This document shows positions 11,658 to 22,229 of a stretch of 64,000 nt of DNA, in pieces. How positions within the stretch are numbered: the stretch's first letter is position 1; each line of letters opens with the position of its first letter. The DNA is from Zeus faber. Taxonomy: Eukaryota > Chordata > Actinopteri > Zeiformes > Zeidae. The stretch covers positions 6,273,214-6,337,213 of the forward strand of contig OY482851.1 in the NCBI GenBank assembly GCA_960531495.1, written 5' to 3'. The notes under the pieces were generated by a model. It saw only the letters and a list, made by a program, of their open reading frames with translations. It was not told the origin of the DNA and did no database searches. A program made the translations under genes and the position numbers.

Positions 11658-14600
11658 CACACCCACATAAATAAATAACAATTTCCAATGATTCAATTAT
11701 TGTAACTCTGTGATCTCCTTCAGGGTTTCACCGGCTCCTCGTGTGAGAACGACGCCATGGCCTGCGGGAGCCTCCACTGCCGCAACGGGGGCACGTGCAT
11801 CTCGGGCCACAAGAGCCCCAAGTGCCTGTGCACGCCGGCCTTCACGGGCCCCGAGTGCCAGTACCCCACCGACAGCCCCTGCAACTCCGACCCCTGCTAT
11901 AACGGCGGGACCTGCGAGTACACGTTGGAGGCGCCGTTCTACCACTGCGTCTGCCCGAACAATTTCAACGGCCTGCGCTGCCACATCCTGGACTACGGCT
12001 TCCCCGGCGGCTTGGGCCGCGACATCCTGCTGCCGTCCGAGGTGGAGGTGAGCTGCGAGATCCCGCAGTGCGCCGAGCGCCGCCTCAACAAGTACTGCGA
12101 CATGCAGTGCAACAACCACGCCTGCAGCTGGGACGGCGGCGACTGCTCGCTCAACTTCAGTGACCCGTGGCAGAACTGCTCGGCAGCGCTGCAGTGCTGG
12201 CGCTACTTCAACGACGGCAAGTGCGACGCGCAGTGCGACAACGGCGGGTGCCTCTACGACGGCTTCGACTGCCAGAACCTGGAGGGGCAGTGCAAGTAAG
12301 TGGCGCCTCCTCTGGGGGGATTCATGGGTGTTGAAGGATTTTCACATTTCTCTGACTTCAGCCGGCCTGTAAGTGTCACCCTGGGGATGGAAAATACCCG
12401 CATGCCGTGCACGCCGTCACGGGGCCCTGTTCTGCTGTGCTCCGCCCCTCAGCCCGCTGTACGACCAGTACTGCAAGGACCACTACGCGGACGGACACTG
12501 CGACCAGGGCTGCAACAACGCAGAGTGCGAGTGGGACGGCCTGGACTGCGCCAACTACATGCCCGAGAAGCTGGTGGTGGGGCAGCTGATGCTGGTGGTG
12601 CAAATTGTGCCCGAGCAGCTCCTCAACAACTCCTTCGGCTTCCTGCGCGACCTGAGCCGCGTCCTCCACACCAACGTGGTGTTTCGGAAGGACCCGCAGG
12701 GCAACACCATGGTCTACCCCTACTACGGCAACGAGCAGGAGCTGAAGAAGCACAGGCGCTCGGTGGACGTCCCCGGGGAGGCGGGCGGCCCGGCGAAGAG
12801 GGGCCCGGCGGAGGCGGCGGGAGGGATCAGGCGGAGGCGAAGGGAGCTCGACCACATGCAGATCAAGGGGTGAGTTCAGAGTGGAACATCGTCTTCAAGA
12901 AATGGAGGATTCACAGGGTTTGAGTACCATGAAAAGTTTTGGCAATATTGGACCCCATGTGACCGGTCAAACCGGTCAGAATACCTTAAACAGGGGTCAA
13001 CCTAATCCCAGCTAGACACACCAAGCGGACCTCCCCAAATGAAACAGGAGGGAACGTACCATATATAGGGACATAGCCAAACCAAAATAGACACACGAGG
13101 GGTGAAACAAATTTTTTTTTTCTATTATTCTCATAGGTGCGAATGCACTTAACACACTCACACACACACACACACACACAGACCCATCCAGAAAGGCCCC
13201 TAATTGGGAGATTGGGAGCCCACCTGAGCACAGTGTCAACAGCGCCCCAGGCGGGAATCGAACCCAGGACCTTCTTGCTGTGAGGCAGCAGTGAGCCACC
13301 GTGCCAATAAATTCAAAATAAGAACAAAACATTCATCTATAAAAAGGGATTATTGTTAAAGTTAATACAAAATAAACCACCCCCCATGAGTTTGAACTGA
13401 ATGGACTATTCCACAGCTTGTTAAGAACTGCAGCTGTGGACGTGTTGTCCGTTCTAGAGAGCAGGGGTAACTAACTTAAATGCCAGCAATAAAACATGTG
13501 TTATATGAAACAAAACCTCTGTGTCACTAGTATTCGGGTGTAAAAAGATAAGTTATTACAAAAATAGGGAAAATATAGAGCCAGTTTGAACTTAGACTGT
13601 GTGGGCGTGGTAGCTTCCATCACGTTACCCAAAGCTCTGCAAGTCAAGAACAAGGTTCTATTGATTTGTAAGATTCCACAATCATATCTTTCCATCCTTC
13701 CATTTTTCTTAAACAATGTCTAAAAATGTGAATTTGGGGCCGAATTTTTTTTGTCCGTCCAAATTTTTATATTTTTTTATGGTCTTATCAATACATTTTC
13801 TTCATAAGGTGGAGGACTACGCTATTACAGCATAGTGGTTTGAAAAAAGATAATTAAGTTGTCAACTAAAACTCCATGATGATGGTGACAGCCACAGGCG
13901 GAGGAACTGGCATTCCAGTGACATAACGGCCACCGCCCACCGACCATTTCTGCCCAAAAAAAGTCAAAAGACGGACCGGCCCTTCTGGCCTGTCGGCCCA
14001 GCTGCACGCTCCCGGTGGCCGGTCCCTCCCTGCTTTCCACCCGTTGAGTCTTTTTTTTTTTTTTTTTTTTAAACAAGACCTCTCCGCACTCTCTCCCCAG
14101 CTCCATCGTGCATCTGGAGATCGACAACCGCCACTGTTTCCAGCAGTCCTCCGAGTGTTTCCAGAGCACCAGTGACGTGGCGGCCTTCCTGGGGGCCCTC
14201 GCCTCCAGCGGCAAACTCAAGGTCCCCTACATCATCGAGGCCATTCACAGTGAGTTCCGGAGTTGTACGGAGTACATGTCTCAAAGGGAAGGAGGCGGTA
14301 ACTAAAGAAACACTGATTTAAATAAAACCTCCGTGGAACACTCCAGCAGGGAGACTGGTGACCGGTAGAATTTGACGGCAGCGCCAATCTGCGCACGCAG
14401 GGTTTTTACTAAACTGGCAACAAAAAGGCTGCTGGCCAAACATAGAACAGAAATATGAAGTAAAAGTAATCACCCGTCTCTGTTTCTCGTTGGTCGCTCT
14501 CTGGTCCGCAGGCGTTTCTGCCTCCTGCACCACGCAGCCCTCACTGAAAGAAAACGGACCGGATGTGACCCGCGGGCCCCCGATCCGTCGCGGGCGCGCC

Positions 14601-15558
14601 CCCCCATGAGCCCCCCCAAGACAGCGTTGTCGTAAGGGGTAATCGGGAGCGTAAACTGGAATTTGGGGGGCCAACCAGCGAGGTGCCAAGCGGGGTCAGA
14701 TGAAGTTAATTATGTTGACGTTTATACAAGCTTCAACTCAAGACGCACACACCTGCGTACACGCTGCGGTACCACAATTTGGGAGAAGAACAAACCTCAA
14801 CACAAATCTGCAAAGATTTTACCTAATTTAGAAAAAGCCACATCGCCAATTTGACTTAATTTTAATGTATTTTTATTGACAATCTTTTATGTAATTAATA
14901 ATTTGTATAAACTATCAATTATCAAATGACTAAAATATGACTGAAACAAATATGCATTCTCGTCAAACGTCTTTGAGAGAAACTGAATCTCGCTCGTCTG
15001 TTAAAATGAGGATATTTGTGTGAATTCAGATGAATAAATGCGCGAATGGAAAAAGTCAAAAATGCACCGTTCTTTCTGCTTTTAACTGTGAGCCGCCCGC
15101 TCACAGGAGCCCAGGATATAAGGCCTGCCGCGAGTCTTAAAACGCACACGCACACGCGCTCAGACGCATCTAAGTAGATAAGACACGCGTGCTTCCAGAC
15201 GCTCTCAAACTAAAGGTATTTCAGGTCTTCACCCTTTCGCTCTTTGATTGTGTATTTGTAATGCGGCCGCGAACAAATGCAATTGTGAATCTCAAGGCCT
15301 AAACAATCAATCCTTCCCTCAGTGTGTAAATCCATTGGCTTCGGGCTCCAAAACGGTTAATTGCTGCAAATCAACTCATCCAACTGCCCCCCCCCCCCCA
15401 CACACACACACACACACACACACCACACAATATGCCATTCTCTCTCTCTCTCAGCATAGCTCTTTCTCAAAACCCGACACGTTTACATCCACAGACACTT
15501 GTACATAAACACACATGCAAGCACACACCTTTACATGCACACACACAAGCGCGCGCGA

Positions 15559-15593
<35 letters not shown>

Positions 15594-17947
15594 TCATCCC
15601 ACAGTGTGAGCGGCTGCTGCAACCTTCACCTCGCTGAATGTAATACCAGGACTTAATGCATCTCCAAGGGTTTAGGTTGGGGGAGTTTATCATTTCAAAA
15701 TCGTTAGTGGGAAAAAAAGGAAAAAAAAAAGAAGGGGAAAAATTGATCGGGAGTGTGCTAGAAGTTGGGAGTCTTTGTTATCTTGAAAATCCTAATAAAT
15801 CCTTCGTCTTTACAGCTTAAAGCGCGTGCAGTAATTTGAAGTTCATTAATCCCCCACCCCCACCCCCCCACTCACCGCGCTTGCTCGCTCTCTCTCTCTC
15901 TCTCTCTCTCTTTTCCCCCCTTAAAGAAGAAATGGTAAAGTTGTCTCTTGGTACCCTGGGTTGAGGAGGGAGAAAGGAGCTGGTGATGTTCTTTTTTTCC
16001 TCTTTTATCAAGTCCAATCCCCCTTTCTTTTCTTTTTTTTTTTTTTTGATGAGAACTGGTTAGCAATTCTGATTATTACCGAACAGATAGAAGCGGCTCG
16101 CTTTACCAAACCGCAGAGCTTGTCAGTCGGTTCCTGGCGCTGGCTGGCGGCGGTGGTGGTGGCGGTCGGTGGTCGGTGGTGGTGCTACTGGTGGTGCTGG
16201 ACAGACTGGGGAGAGAGGGAACTGCCGGGGGAAGGCGAAAGAGCCCCGAGAGCCCTCCGATCCGGTCCTGTGGAGTCGGGGGTCTCGACTTCCCCCGGTC
16301 CGTCCCGTGGTCCGTCCCCTGACCATGCCGTCCGTCTTCCGTCCAGGCGACATAGACACCGAGAAGGTGAGCAACCACTACACCATCTACGCGACCCTGT
16401 GCGGCGTGTCCCTGCTGGCGGTGTTCGGCGTCGGCATGGTGGTGTCCCGAAAGCGCCGCCACGAGCACGGCCGCCTGTGGCTCCCCGAGGGCTTCAAGAC
16501 CAACGAGACCAGCAAGAAGAAGAGGCGCGAGCCTGTCGGCGAGGATTCCGTGGGATTAAAGTAAGTTGTCGTCGTCGCGTCGCTTTTTAAATGTATTTAT
16601 TTATTTTTCTTTTGGAAGGTAACGTTTGGGACAACTTGGGTGTAAACGGTGATCATAGAAGTTGGGGCTGGGTGGGTGGGTCCCGTCCCCTGGATCATTA
16701 ACTATGATGCCACGTCAGGTTTGGGTGTTTTAATTGACTTGTGGGAGGGTGGGACAGGGGCGTCGGTGGCTGGGATTCAAGCAATGCTTTTGCGTTTTTT
16801 CGCCGTTGCCGCAGCGCTGAGGCCGGATGAGCGGCTTGTCGGTGACGGGCGCGTTAGTGGAGTGTTTGTGGATTTTCAGTGGGATTTTGTTGTTGACCCT
16901 AGGCCACTGAAGAACACTTCAGACATATCGTTGATGGATGACACCCAGAATGACTGGGGAGACGAGGAGCCGTCGGACGCCAAGCGCTTCAGGGTGGGTG
17001 GACAGAGGCTTTTGATTTTTTGTTTATTTTTTGTGGTCATTTTTACACTCCTTTAAAATGTATATCCTGTATATCTATAAATTATAATATATTAATAATT
17101 GGATAAATTCTATTTAGTAAAAAACATTTTTTTATAAATGTATATACATTTTGTTGAGATTTGCTGATCTGGCAAATGGAAAATTGTCTTCCAGATCAGA
17201 TTTTTTTTTATTTTATTTTACAAAAAATATATTTTTATACATAAAAGATTATATTTCTATATATAAATTGTAAATATATGTTTCTTATTTTACATAATTA
17301 TATATATATTGGAATATCTTTTATTCAACGATTAGGAATTATTCAGAAAATGGTTAGATTTCTTAAGCTGTTTTTTTTGTTTGTTTTAATACATTTTGAC
17401 CTTTCCTCGTAACTTGGCTAATTCTCGTGTCGTTCCCGTGATAATTCTTCACGGCTTAATTCCCCCGTTTTCCCTTTTCGCCCCCTAGCAGTATGAAGAG
17501 CAGGCCATTCTGGAGCTGGACGACCAGACGGACCGCCGGCAGTGGACCCAGCAGCATCTGGACGCCGCCGACCTGCGCATCCCCTCCATTGCTCCCACTC
17601 CCCCCCAGGGCGAGATCGAGAACGACTGCATGGACGTCAACGTCCGCGGACCAGGTGGGTGAACAACGCCGTGGGGTCCCGTCAGGGAAGAATCTGGACA
17701 ACATCTATCAACGTTTATTTTGACACCTTTGATTGGCTTGGTTATCAAGAAAATATGATTAATTTTTTGGTTTGTGACAAAGCAACCTAAAACAAAACAT
17801 TTATAAGTTGAATTTTTGGTGTTGCATAAAGACAAAACATTTTTGACAAGATATTTTTTGTCAACAAACTTGTAGCGTAGAAAGAAGTGCTTTGAGTAGC
17901 TCATGATCATTTTCTAAATCTTGATATAAATGTTGTGATTTTATTAT

Positions 17948-17995
<48 letters not shown>

Positions 17996-20900
17996 ATTGT
18001 TATTAATATAGTATTGTTTTACAGTGTAATTGTGCTGGAAAATATATTTCAAATTGAGTTCTCAAATATATCTACTTTTTTTTTCTTTTTTTTAAATTGA
18101 GGTTGCTATACATTTTGTTCAGGCTGAAAGTTGACATTATCATTTGAGATTTTCAAGTCAGATTCCTCCTGTCTGTAAACCTTTTCCAAAAATCTAAGGA
18201 TTTAACCATCATCCACAATGAAAATATTTCTCTATGAAGTGAAATGACTCAAGCTGAGGGATTCTTACCTTGTCTGTGCAAACATGTGCGTGTGTGTGTG
18301 TGCGTGCGCGCGTGCACACGTGCGTGTGTGGGTGCGCGCACGCATCCAGGAGCAGCTAATGCCGTGTCCTCAGGGCAGGGGGATCTTCTTCAAAGCAGTG
18401 AGCTGGAAGCCATGCGCCTCGGGGGAAACACTGATTCCTGCTCGGATGAATCATTTGACCAGTAATGGGTCCCTGTTTCTCTTATGCCATATTAATAAGA
18501 CCAATAAAGGCGTCAAAACAAAAACAACATTTTGTGCTAAGTGCCAAATCCCCTCAAGAGAATCTAAGAATAATCAAAAGTAACAGGGTTAAAAACTAGA
18601 GCCCAGACTTTTTCTTTCCCCGCGGCGGATCAATGCTCCCGAATCGACCAAATCTGCAAGATCTGGGGCTTGCTCTCCTTTTGAAGAGGAGAAAACCCAT
18701 CCAAGTCTGCCGACTGAGCTGCCTCTCACTGATAGATGATAATGTGTCGTTTTTCCAGCCGCCCAGCTTTAGCAAGCCTCCACCCCCCCTCCCCTCGCAC
18801 CCCAGCATCCCCTTCCCTCTGAAGCCCCCCTCATGGCGGGGCTTGATCAGAATCAGTTATCGAAAGGGAAGAGCTGTGATGATTCAACCTCGGCCAGAGC
18901 GTCAAATCCACATTCGATTTGTTGTTTGCTTTGTTTTGATCTCCACCGGCACTTTGAAGTGTCGGCTCCCGTCTGATTTGTCCGCCCGTCTGGCGGTACC
19001 CGGGGCCCGGGCAGCGCTGACCAAGCATCCCGTCGCCCGCCTCCGGCCCCTGGTGGCGCCTAACCCTGGTCTTCCTTCCTCCCTTCCAGATGGATTCACC
19101 CCCCTGATGATCGCCTCCTGCAGTGGCGGAGGTCTGGAGACGGGCAACAGTGAGGAGGAAGAAGACGCCTCCGCTAGCGTTATCAACGACTTCATCTACC
19201 AGGGCGCCAACCTCCACAACCAGACCGACCGCACGGGGGAGACCGCGCTCCACCTGGCGGCACGCTACGCCCGCTCCGACGCCGCCAAACGCCTGCTGGA
19301 GGCCAGCGCCGACGCCAACATCCCGGACAACATGGGCCGGTCGCCACTGCACGCCGCTGTGGCCGCCGACGCACAGGGAGTCTTCCAGGTGGGTGCATGA
19401 GCAGGAGCCTGTTAAATATTAATACAAAAATGGAGATAAGATCAGATACATTTGGTACAAGATAAATAGTAGTGTACGATAAAGTGGACATATTATAAAA
19501 AACTCACTTTTTCAGTCTTGTGGACAAACATTTGGGTCTCTGATGGAATTACTAACACACAAACTGTGAAATAATACAACCCAGTCAGTTTGTTGTGAGC
19601 TGTCTGTTTCAGAAAACGTGATTGAACAAGCTGTTCAGGTTTGTGACCCCTTCCTATGTCACATGGGGCCTCAGTAGAATTAGACCACACCCCACCTTAG
19701 TAACTCCACCCACGGCTGGAGAACTACCAAGCGCCGCCAGACCGCTAAGCATGGGAACTGCTCTGTTGGAGCACAAATCTTTTTGAAAGAAAGAGGAATC
19801 AAACTTTTGAATTAGGCTTTGTAGATCTAATATGAGTGAAGATTCAGCAACGGGATTGTTTACTTCTCACCTCAAAAATGTTCAGAAACAGATATTGGTG
19901 GACTGATGAGGTGACATAAGTGAAGGTTGACATATCTAATACAACGGAACTCTACTACTCATGTTCAAACCCCATTGGCTCACAGAACTAGGGGCCTCAG
20001 GAGGGAGGCGACAGCGCATCAGGAACAGGAGGGACTTTGAGGGATGTAAGAATGGCTAGAATGCATAATCTGAGTGGTATTTTCAGCACAATACTTCAAA
20101 GACGTGTTCTGGGGACATCAGAGACCTATATTAACTTGTTGAAAAGACGCATAACGGGTCCACTTTAAAGTGATTTTAAGATTTTAGATAGATTTTAAAA
20201 AGTTAAAACGGAATTTAGAAAATTAAGAAATATATAAAACCAGGAGGAAAATTGAAGCAGAGAAAATTCACAAAATTGTGACTGCAGAGGATGTTTCAAT
20301 GAGGATGTGCTTGGGGAAAACCCAAGTCAGAGCGGTCAACATGTTTATCTCTTTCTTTTTAGAAACTCACATTTGACTTTTGTTTGTTTTGTTAGATCCT
20401 GATAAGGAACCGGGCCACAGACCTGGATTCCCGCATGCACGACGGGACGACGCCGCTGATTTTGGCTGCCAGGCTGGCGGTGGAGGGAATGGTGGAGGAG
20501 CTCATCAACTGCCACGCCGACGTGAACGCCATAGATGATTTTGGTACGGCTGATGACATCACGCCCGTTGAGAGAAAAAATAAAAAACCTCAACGCCGAA
20601 TATTATATTTGTTAAAAGCCTCCTACTCAAACGGAATGGGCCGATTTTTGTTCTTCCAAACTTAGAGGAGTGTTTCTGTCATTTAGGTAAATCTGCGTTG
20701 CACTGGGCGGCTGCTGTCAACAACGTGGAAGCAGCCATTGTTCTTCTGAAGAATGGTGCCAATAAGGACATGCAAAATAACAAGGTTTGATTTAACTTTG
20801 ACATTCTTAAACATTCTTCAATTTGCATCCGTGCAACCGTTAAAATTTGGGTCCCCGTCTGTCTTCTCTGGTTCAGGAGGAGACGCCGCTGTTCCTCGCC

Positions 20901-22229
20901 GCCAGGGAAGGAAGCTACGAGACGGCCAAGGTCTTGTTGGAGCACTTTGCCAACCGAGAGATCACTGACCACATGGACCGGCTGCCGCGGGACATCGCCC
21001 AGGAGCGCATGCACCACGACATCGTGCGGCTGATGGACGAATACAACCTGGTGCGGAGTCCTCCCATGCACGGGGGCTCGCTCGGCACCACCCTGTCCCC
21101 GCCCCTCTGCTCGCCCAACGGCTACCTGGGCGGCATGAAGCAGCACCCGGCCCAGGGCCAAGGCCAGGGCAAGAAGGCACGCAAGCCCAGCGCAAAGGGA
21201 ATCGGCTGCAAGGACGGCAAAGACATGAAGGCCAAGAAGAAGAACTCCCACGACGGGAAGTCCGGCAGTCTGCTGGACGGCTCAGGGGTGCTGTCGCCGG
21301 TGGACTCCCTAGAATCCCCACACGGCTACATCTCTGACGTGGCGTCCCCGCCCATGATGACCTCGCCCTTCCAGCAGTCGCCGTCCGTCTCTCTCAGCCA
21401 CATGCAGGGCATGTCCGAACCCCACATGGGCATCAACCACATGGTCATGCCCAACAAGCAGGAGCTGGCGCGCATGCAGTTCGATCCCCTTCCTCCGCGT
21501 CTCACCCACCTTCCCGTGTCGGGCTCGGGTCAGGGCCCCCTGAATGGCCAATGTGATTGGCTCTCCAGGATGCATGGTAACCTGAGCCAGCCGTTCAACC
21601 CCATGAGGGGGGGGCCCAGTGGGCAGGGAGGCTTGCATCCGGGAGGCCAGCACGCCTTGATGACCTCCCTCCACAACGGCCACCCCGCCACCAGCCTGTC
21701 TCAGATGATGAGCTATCAGGGGATGCAGAACACCAGACTGGGACCGCAGCCCCACATCATGCAGCAGCAGGCTCAGCAGATGCAGCAGATGCAGAATCTG
21801 CAGCAGATCCAGCAGCAGAGTGTCCAGCTGCAACATCAGAACTCGAGTAGCACAAGCAGCCAGCCCTTCATCGGCGGAGACCTGAGTTCTCCAGAGCTCC
21901 AGCAGGGCACAGGCAGCTCCAGCATGCCCATCCACACCATCCTGCCCCAGGAGACCCAGATAATACCCCCCTCCCTCAACCAGTCCATGCCCAGCACCCA
22001 GTTCCTCACCCCGCCCTCCCAGCACAGCTACTCCGGCCCCATGGACAACACCCCCAGCCACCAGCTCCAGGTGCCTGACCACCCCTTTCTGACCCCTTCC
22101 CCCGGCTCCCCTGACCAGTGGTCCAGCTCCTCCCCGCATTCCAACATGTCCGACTGGTCGGAGGGCATCTCGAGTCCACCGACCAGCATGCAGTCTCACA
22201 TCGGACACATACCGGAACAATTTAAGTGA
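214..22229 (+). CDS. notch1: Notch1 receptor, 3' 23 exons (5' end outside window)
   Basis: Single-pass receptor whose intracellular domain is released by proteolysis to activate CSL/RBPJ target genes. Exons: 214-324, 1890-2082, 2471-2616, 3327-3440, 4338-4457, 4714-4866, 4984-5212, 5964-6165, 6629-6782, 7357-7541, 8810-8942, 9780-10037, 11003-11115, 11724-12295, 12453-12869, 14101-14249, 16347-16560, 16903-16993, 17492-17654, 19090-19388, 20396-20543, 20687-20784, 20877-22229. They total 5615 nt, stay in phase and give 1870 residues. Order: EGF17-36, three LNR modules, HD with a furin-type RRRRREL site, transmembrane helix, RAM, ankyrin repeats, Gln-rich TAD and C-terminal PEST. EGF numbering is inferred by alignment to human NOTCH1. 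Teleosts have notch1a and notch1b; I cannot tell which this is. Introns over 300 bp not listed separately hold only simple repeats or nothing recognisable. Confidence 0.97.
1057..1113. repeat. (CA)n microsatellite, notch1 intron 1
   Basis: Uninterrupted CA dinucleotide array. A shorter TG array lies at about 902-928 in the same intron. The rest of the intron (325-1889) shows only poly-G at 338-354 and short A/T runs. Confidence 0.95.
2857..3162. mobile_element. Foldback/MITE-like element in notch1 intron 3
   Basis: Terminal inverted repeats of 24 bp at 2870-2893 and 3126-3149 differ at one position, with weaker pairing outwards. Nested inside is a perfect 17-bp inverted repeat, 2915-2931 against 2957-2973. 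No ORF lies between them. This is typical of a miniature inverted-repeat transposable element. Confidence 0.55.
3168..3290 (-). mobile_element. hAT-like non-autonomous repeat, copy 2 (intronic)
   Basis: Second copy of the element at 46-170, same orientation. Its minus-strand end reads gcagcggttttcaatgtggg, resembling hAT termini of the form CAGnGGTTnTCAAAnTGGGG. It ends about 37 nt before notch1 exon 4 (3327). Confidence 0.45.
4043..4093. repeat. (AG)n microsatellite, notch1 intron 4
   Basis: Uninterrupted AG array about 160 bp upstream of the TG array that abuts exon 5. Confidence 0.95.
4252..4335. repeat. (TG)n microsatellite abutting the notch1 exon 5 acceptor
   Basis: About 42 TG units run directly into the splice acceptor tgtgtag at 4337. 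The acceptor has no ordinary pyrimidine tract; only a short T run precedes the TG array. Confidence 0.95.
5670..5760. repeat. Dispersed repeat with 'cctttatttctatagcacc ... caaagtgctttaca' signature
   Basis: An AATAAT run followed by text common at the ends of teleost dispersed repeats. The same signature recurs at 36396-36500 and inverted near 57505-57570. The family name is not determined. Confidence 0.5.
8093..8809 (+). repeat. Long pyrimidine-rich tract upstream of notch1 exon 11
   Basis: TTTC/TTTG-type repeats at 8093-8270 and a CT-rich tract at 8408-8807 lead into the acceptor of exon 11 at 8810. One strand is almost purely pyrimidine over the second block. Confidence 0.85.
10645..10730. 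mobile_element. hAT-like terminal sequence in notch1 intron 12
   Basis: The sequence begins caggggtcctaaaactacgg and continues with ccggcctgccacaca, matching the remembered terminal pattern of hAT (Charlie-like) elements. The other end was not located. Confidence 0.4.
11595..11653. repeat. (AT)n microsatellite, notch1 intron 13
   Basis: Pure AT array about 70 bp before the exon 14 acceptor at 11723. Confidence 0.95.
12053..14249 (+). other. notch1: notch1 negative regulatory region: LNR-A/B/C and heterodimerization domain
   Basis: The end of exon 14 and exons 15-16 encode three Lin12/Notch repeats with the expected Cys pattern and Asp-rich calcium sites (WDGGDC, YDGFDC, WDGLDC). The HD domain follows. 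A basic stretch [10 protein letters not shown] near 12830-12850 is the expected S1 furin-type cleavage site. The HD C-terminal half ends at 14249 with VPYIIEAIH; the IEA/IHS junction aligns with the ADAM S2 site of human NOTCH1. The S2 region is therefore interrupted by intron 16. Function follows from family knowledge; cleavage positions are inferred by alignment. Confidence 0.92.
13140..13310 (-). mobile_element. SINE-like teleost repeat in notch1 intron 15
   Basis: On the minus strand it reads ggcacggtggctcactgctg, then cctcacagcaagaaggtcct, gggttcgattcccgcctggg and gcgctgtt. This is a familiar teleost repeat with a tRNA B-box-like GGTTCGATTCC. A second related copy lies at 24980-25370 in the same orientation. 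Confidence 0.6.
14250..16346 (+). other. notch1: notch1 intron 16, 2.1 kb
   Basis: It holds CA arrays (15401-15422 and 15563-15590), a CT array (15890-15911) and a GGT-rich stretch (16150-16200). No additional exon was recognised. An in-frame ATG at 16323 opens straight into exon 17; see findings. Confidence 0.7.
16347..17654 (+). other. notch1: notch1 transmembrane helix, S3 site, RAM and nuclear localisation signal
   Basis: Exon 17 encodes a short juxtamembrane stalk ([11 protein letters not shown]), a helix of about 22 residues, and a stop-transfer run SRKRR. The RAM tryptophan motif reads LWLPEGF; W and P are kept, with Leu where human has Phe. The basic cluster KKKRRE is a probable NLS. 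Exon 18 (16903-16993) and exon 19 (17492-17654) carry the RAM-ANK linker and the conserved block [12 protein letters not shown]. The proline-rich juxtamembrane run of human NOTCH1 is absent. The expected gamma-secretase P1' residue is Met (codon 16436-16438). Confidence 0.9.
17944..17992. repeat. (AAT)n microsatellite, notch1 intron 19
   Basis: Trinucleotide array. Further on, at 18286-18343, lies a TG/CG alternating stretch that could adopt Z-DNA. The rest of intron 19 (17655-19089) shows no coding signal. Confidence 0.9.
19090..21060 (+). other. notch1: notch1 ankyrin-repeat domain
   Basis: Exons 20-22 and the start of exon 23 encode the ankyrin array that binds CSL and Mastermind. Recognisable repeat cores are [75 protein letters not shown] and [15 protein letters not shown]. 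The acidic insert NSEEEEDA in the first repeat is typical of Notch1. All junctions keep frame. Confidence 0.93.
21061..22229 (+). other. notch1: notch1 transactivation and PEST region
   Basis: Exon 23 continues with a Lys-rich linker ([10 protein letters not shown]), the block [14 protein letters not shown] in slightly altered form, a Gln-rich segment around 21760-21840 and a Ser/Pro-rich C-terminus. The C-terminus contains [19 protein letters not shown], matching the FBXW7 phosphodegron plus the WSSSSP motif of human NOTCH1, and the gene ends in PEQFK and TGA at 22227-22229. Turnover control by phosphorylation is inferred from conservation. Confidence 0.9.

Larger units (their letters stand above)
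214..11983 (+). other. notch1: notch1 region encoding EGF-like repeats 17-36
   Basis: Fourteen exons (the last only in its 5' part) encode twenty tandem six-cysteine EGF modules. Most begin with a calcium-binding D/N-x-D/N-E/D-C pattern such as NINEC, DIDEC, DINEC and DVNEC. Exon boundaries often fall inside EGF modules in phase 1, as in vertebrate Notch genes. The longer EGF29 linker ([13 protein letters not shown]) and the split EGF32 ([12 protein letters not shown]) match the Notch1 pattern and help fix the register. No module appears to be missing between EGF17 and EGF36. The ligand-binding repeats EGF11-12 lie upstream of the window. Confidence 0.92.

Noticed and set aside
20435..20665. 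Possible alternative end of a notch1 ankyrin exon reading into intron 21
   Set aside because: A normal donor at 20544 continues in phase to the exon at 20687, which carries the expected ankyrin residues.
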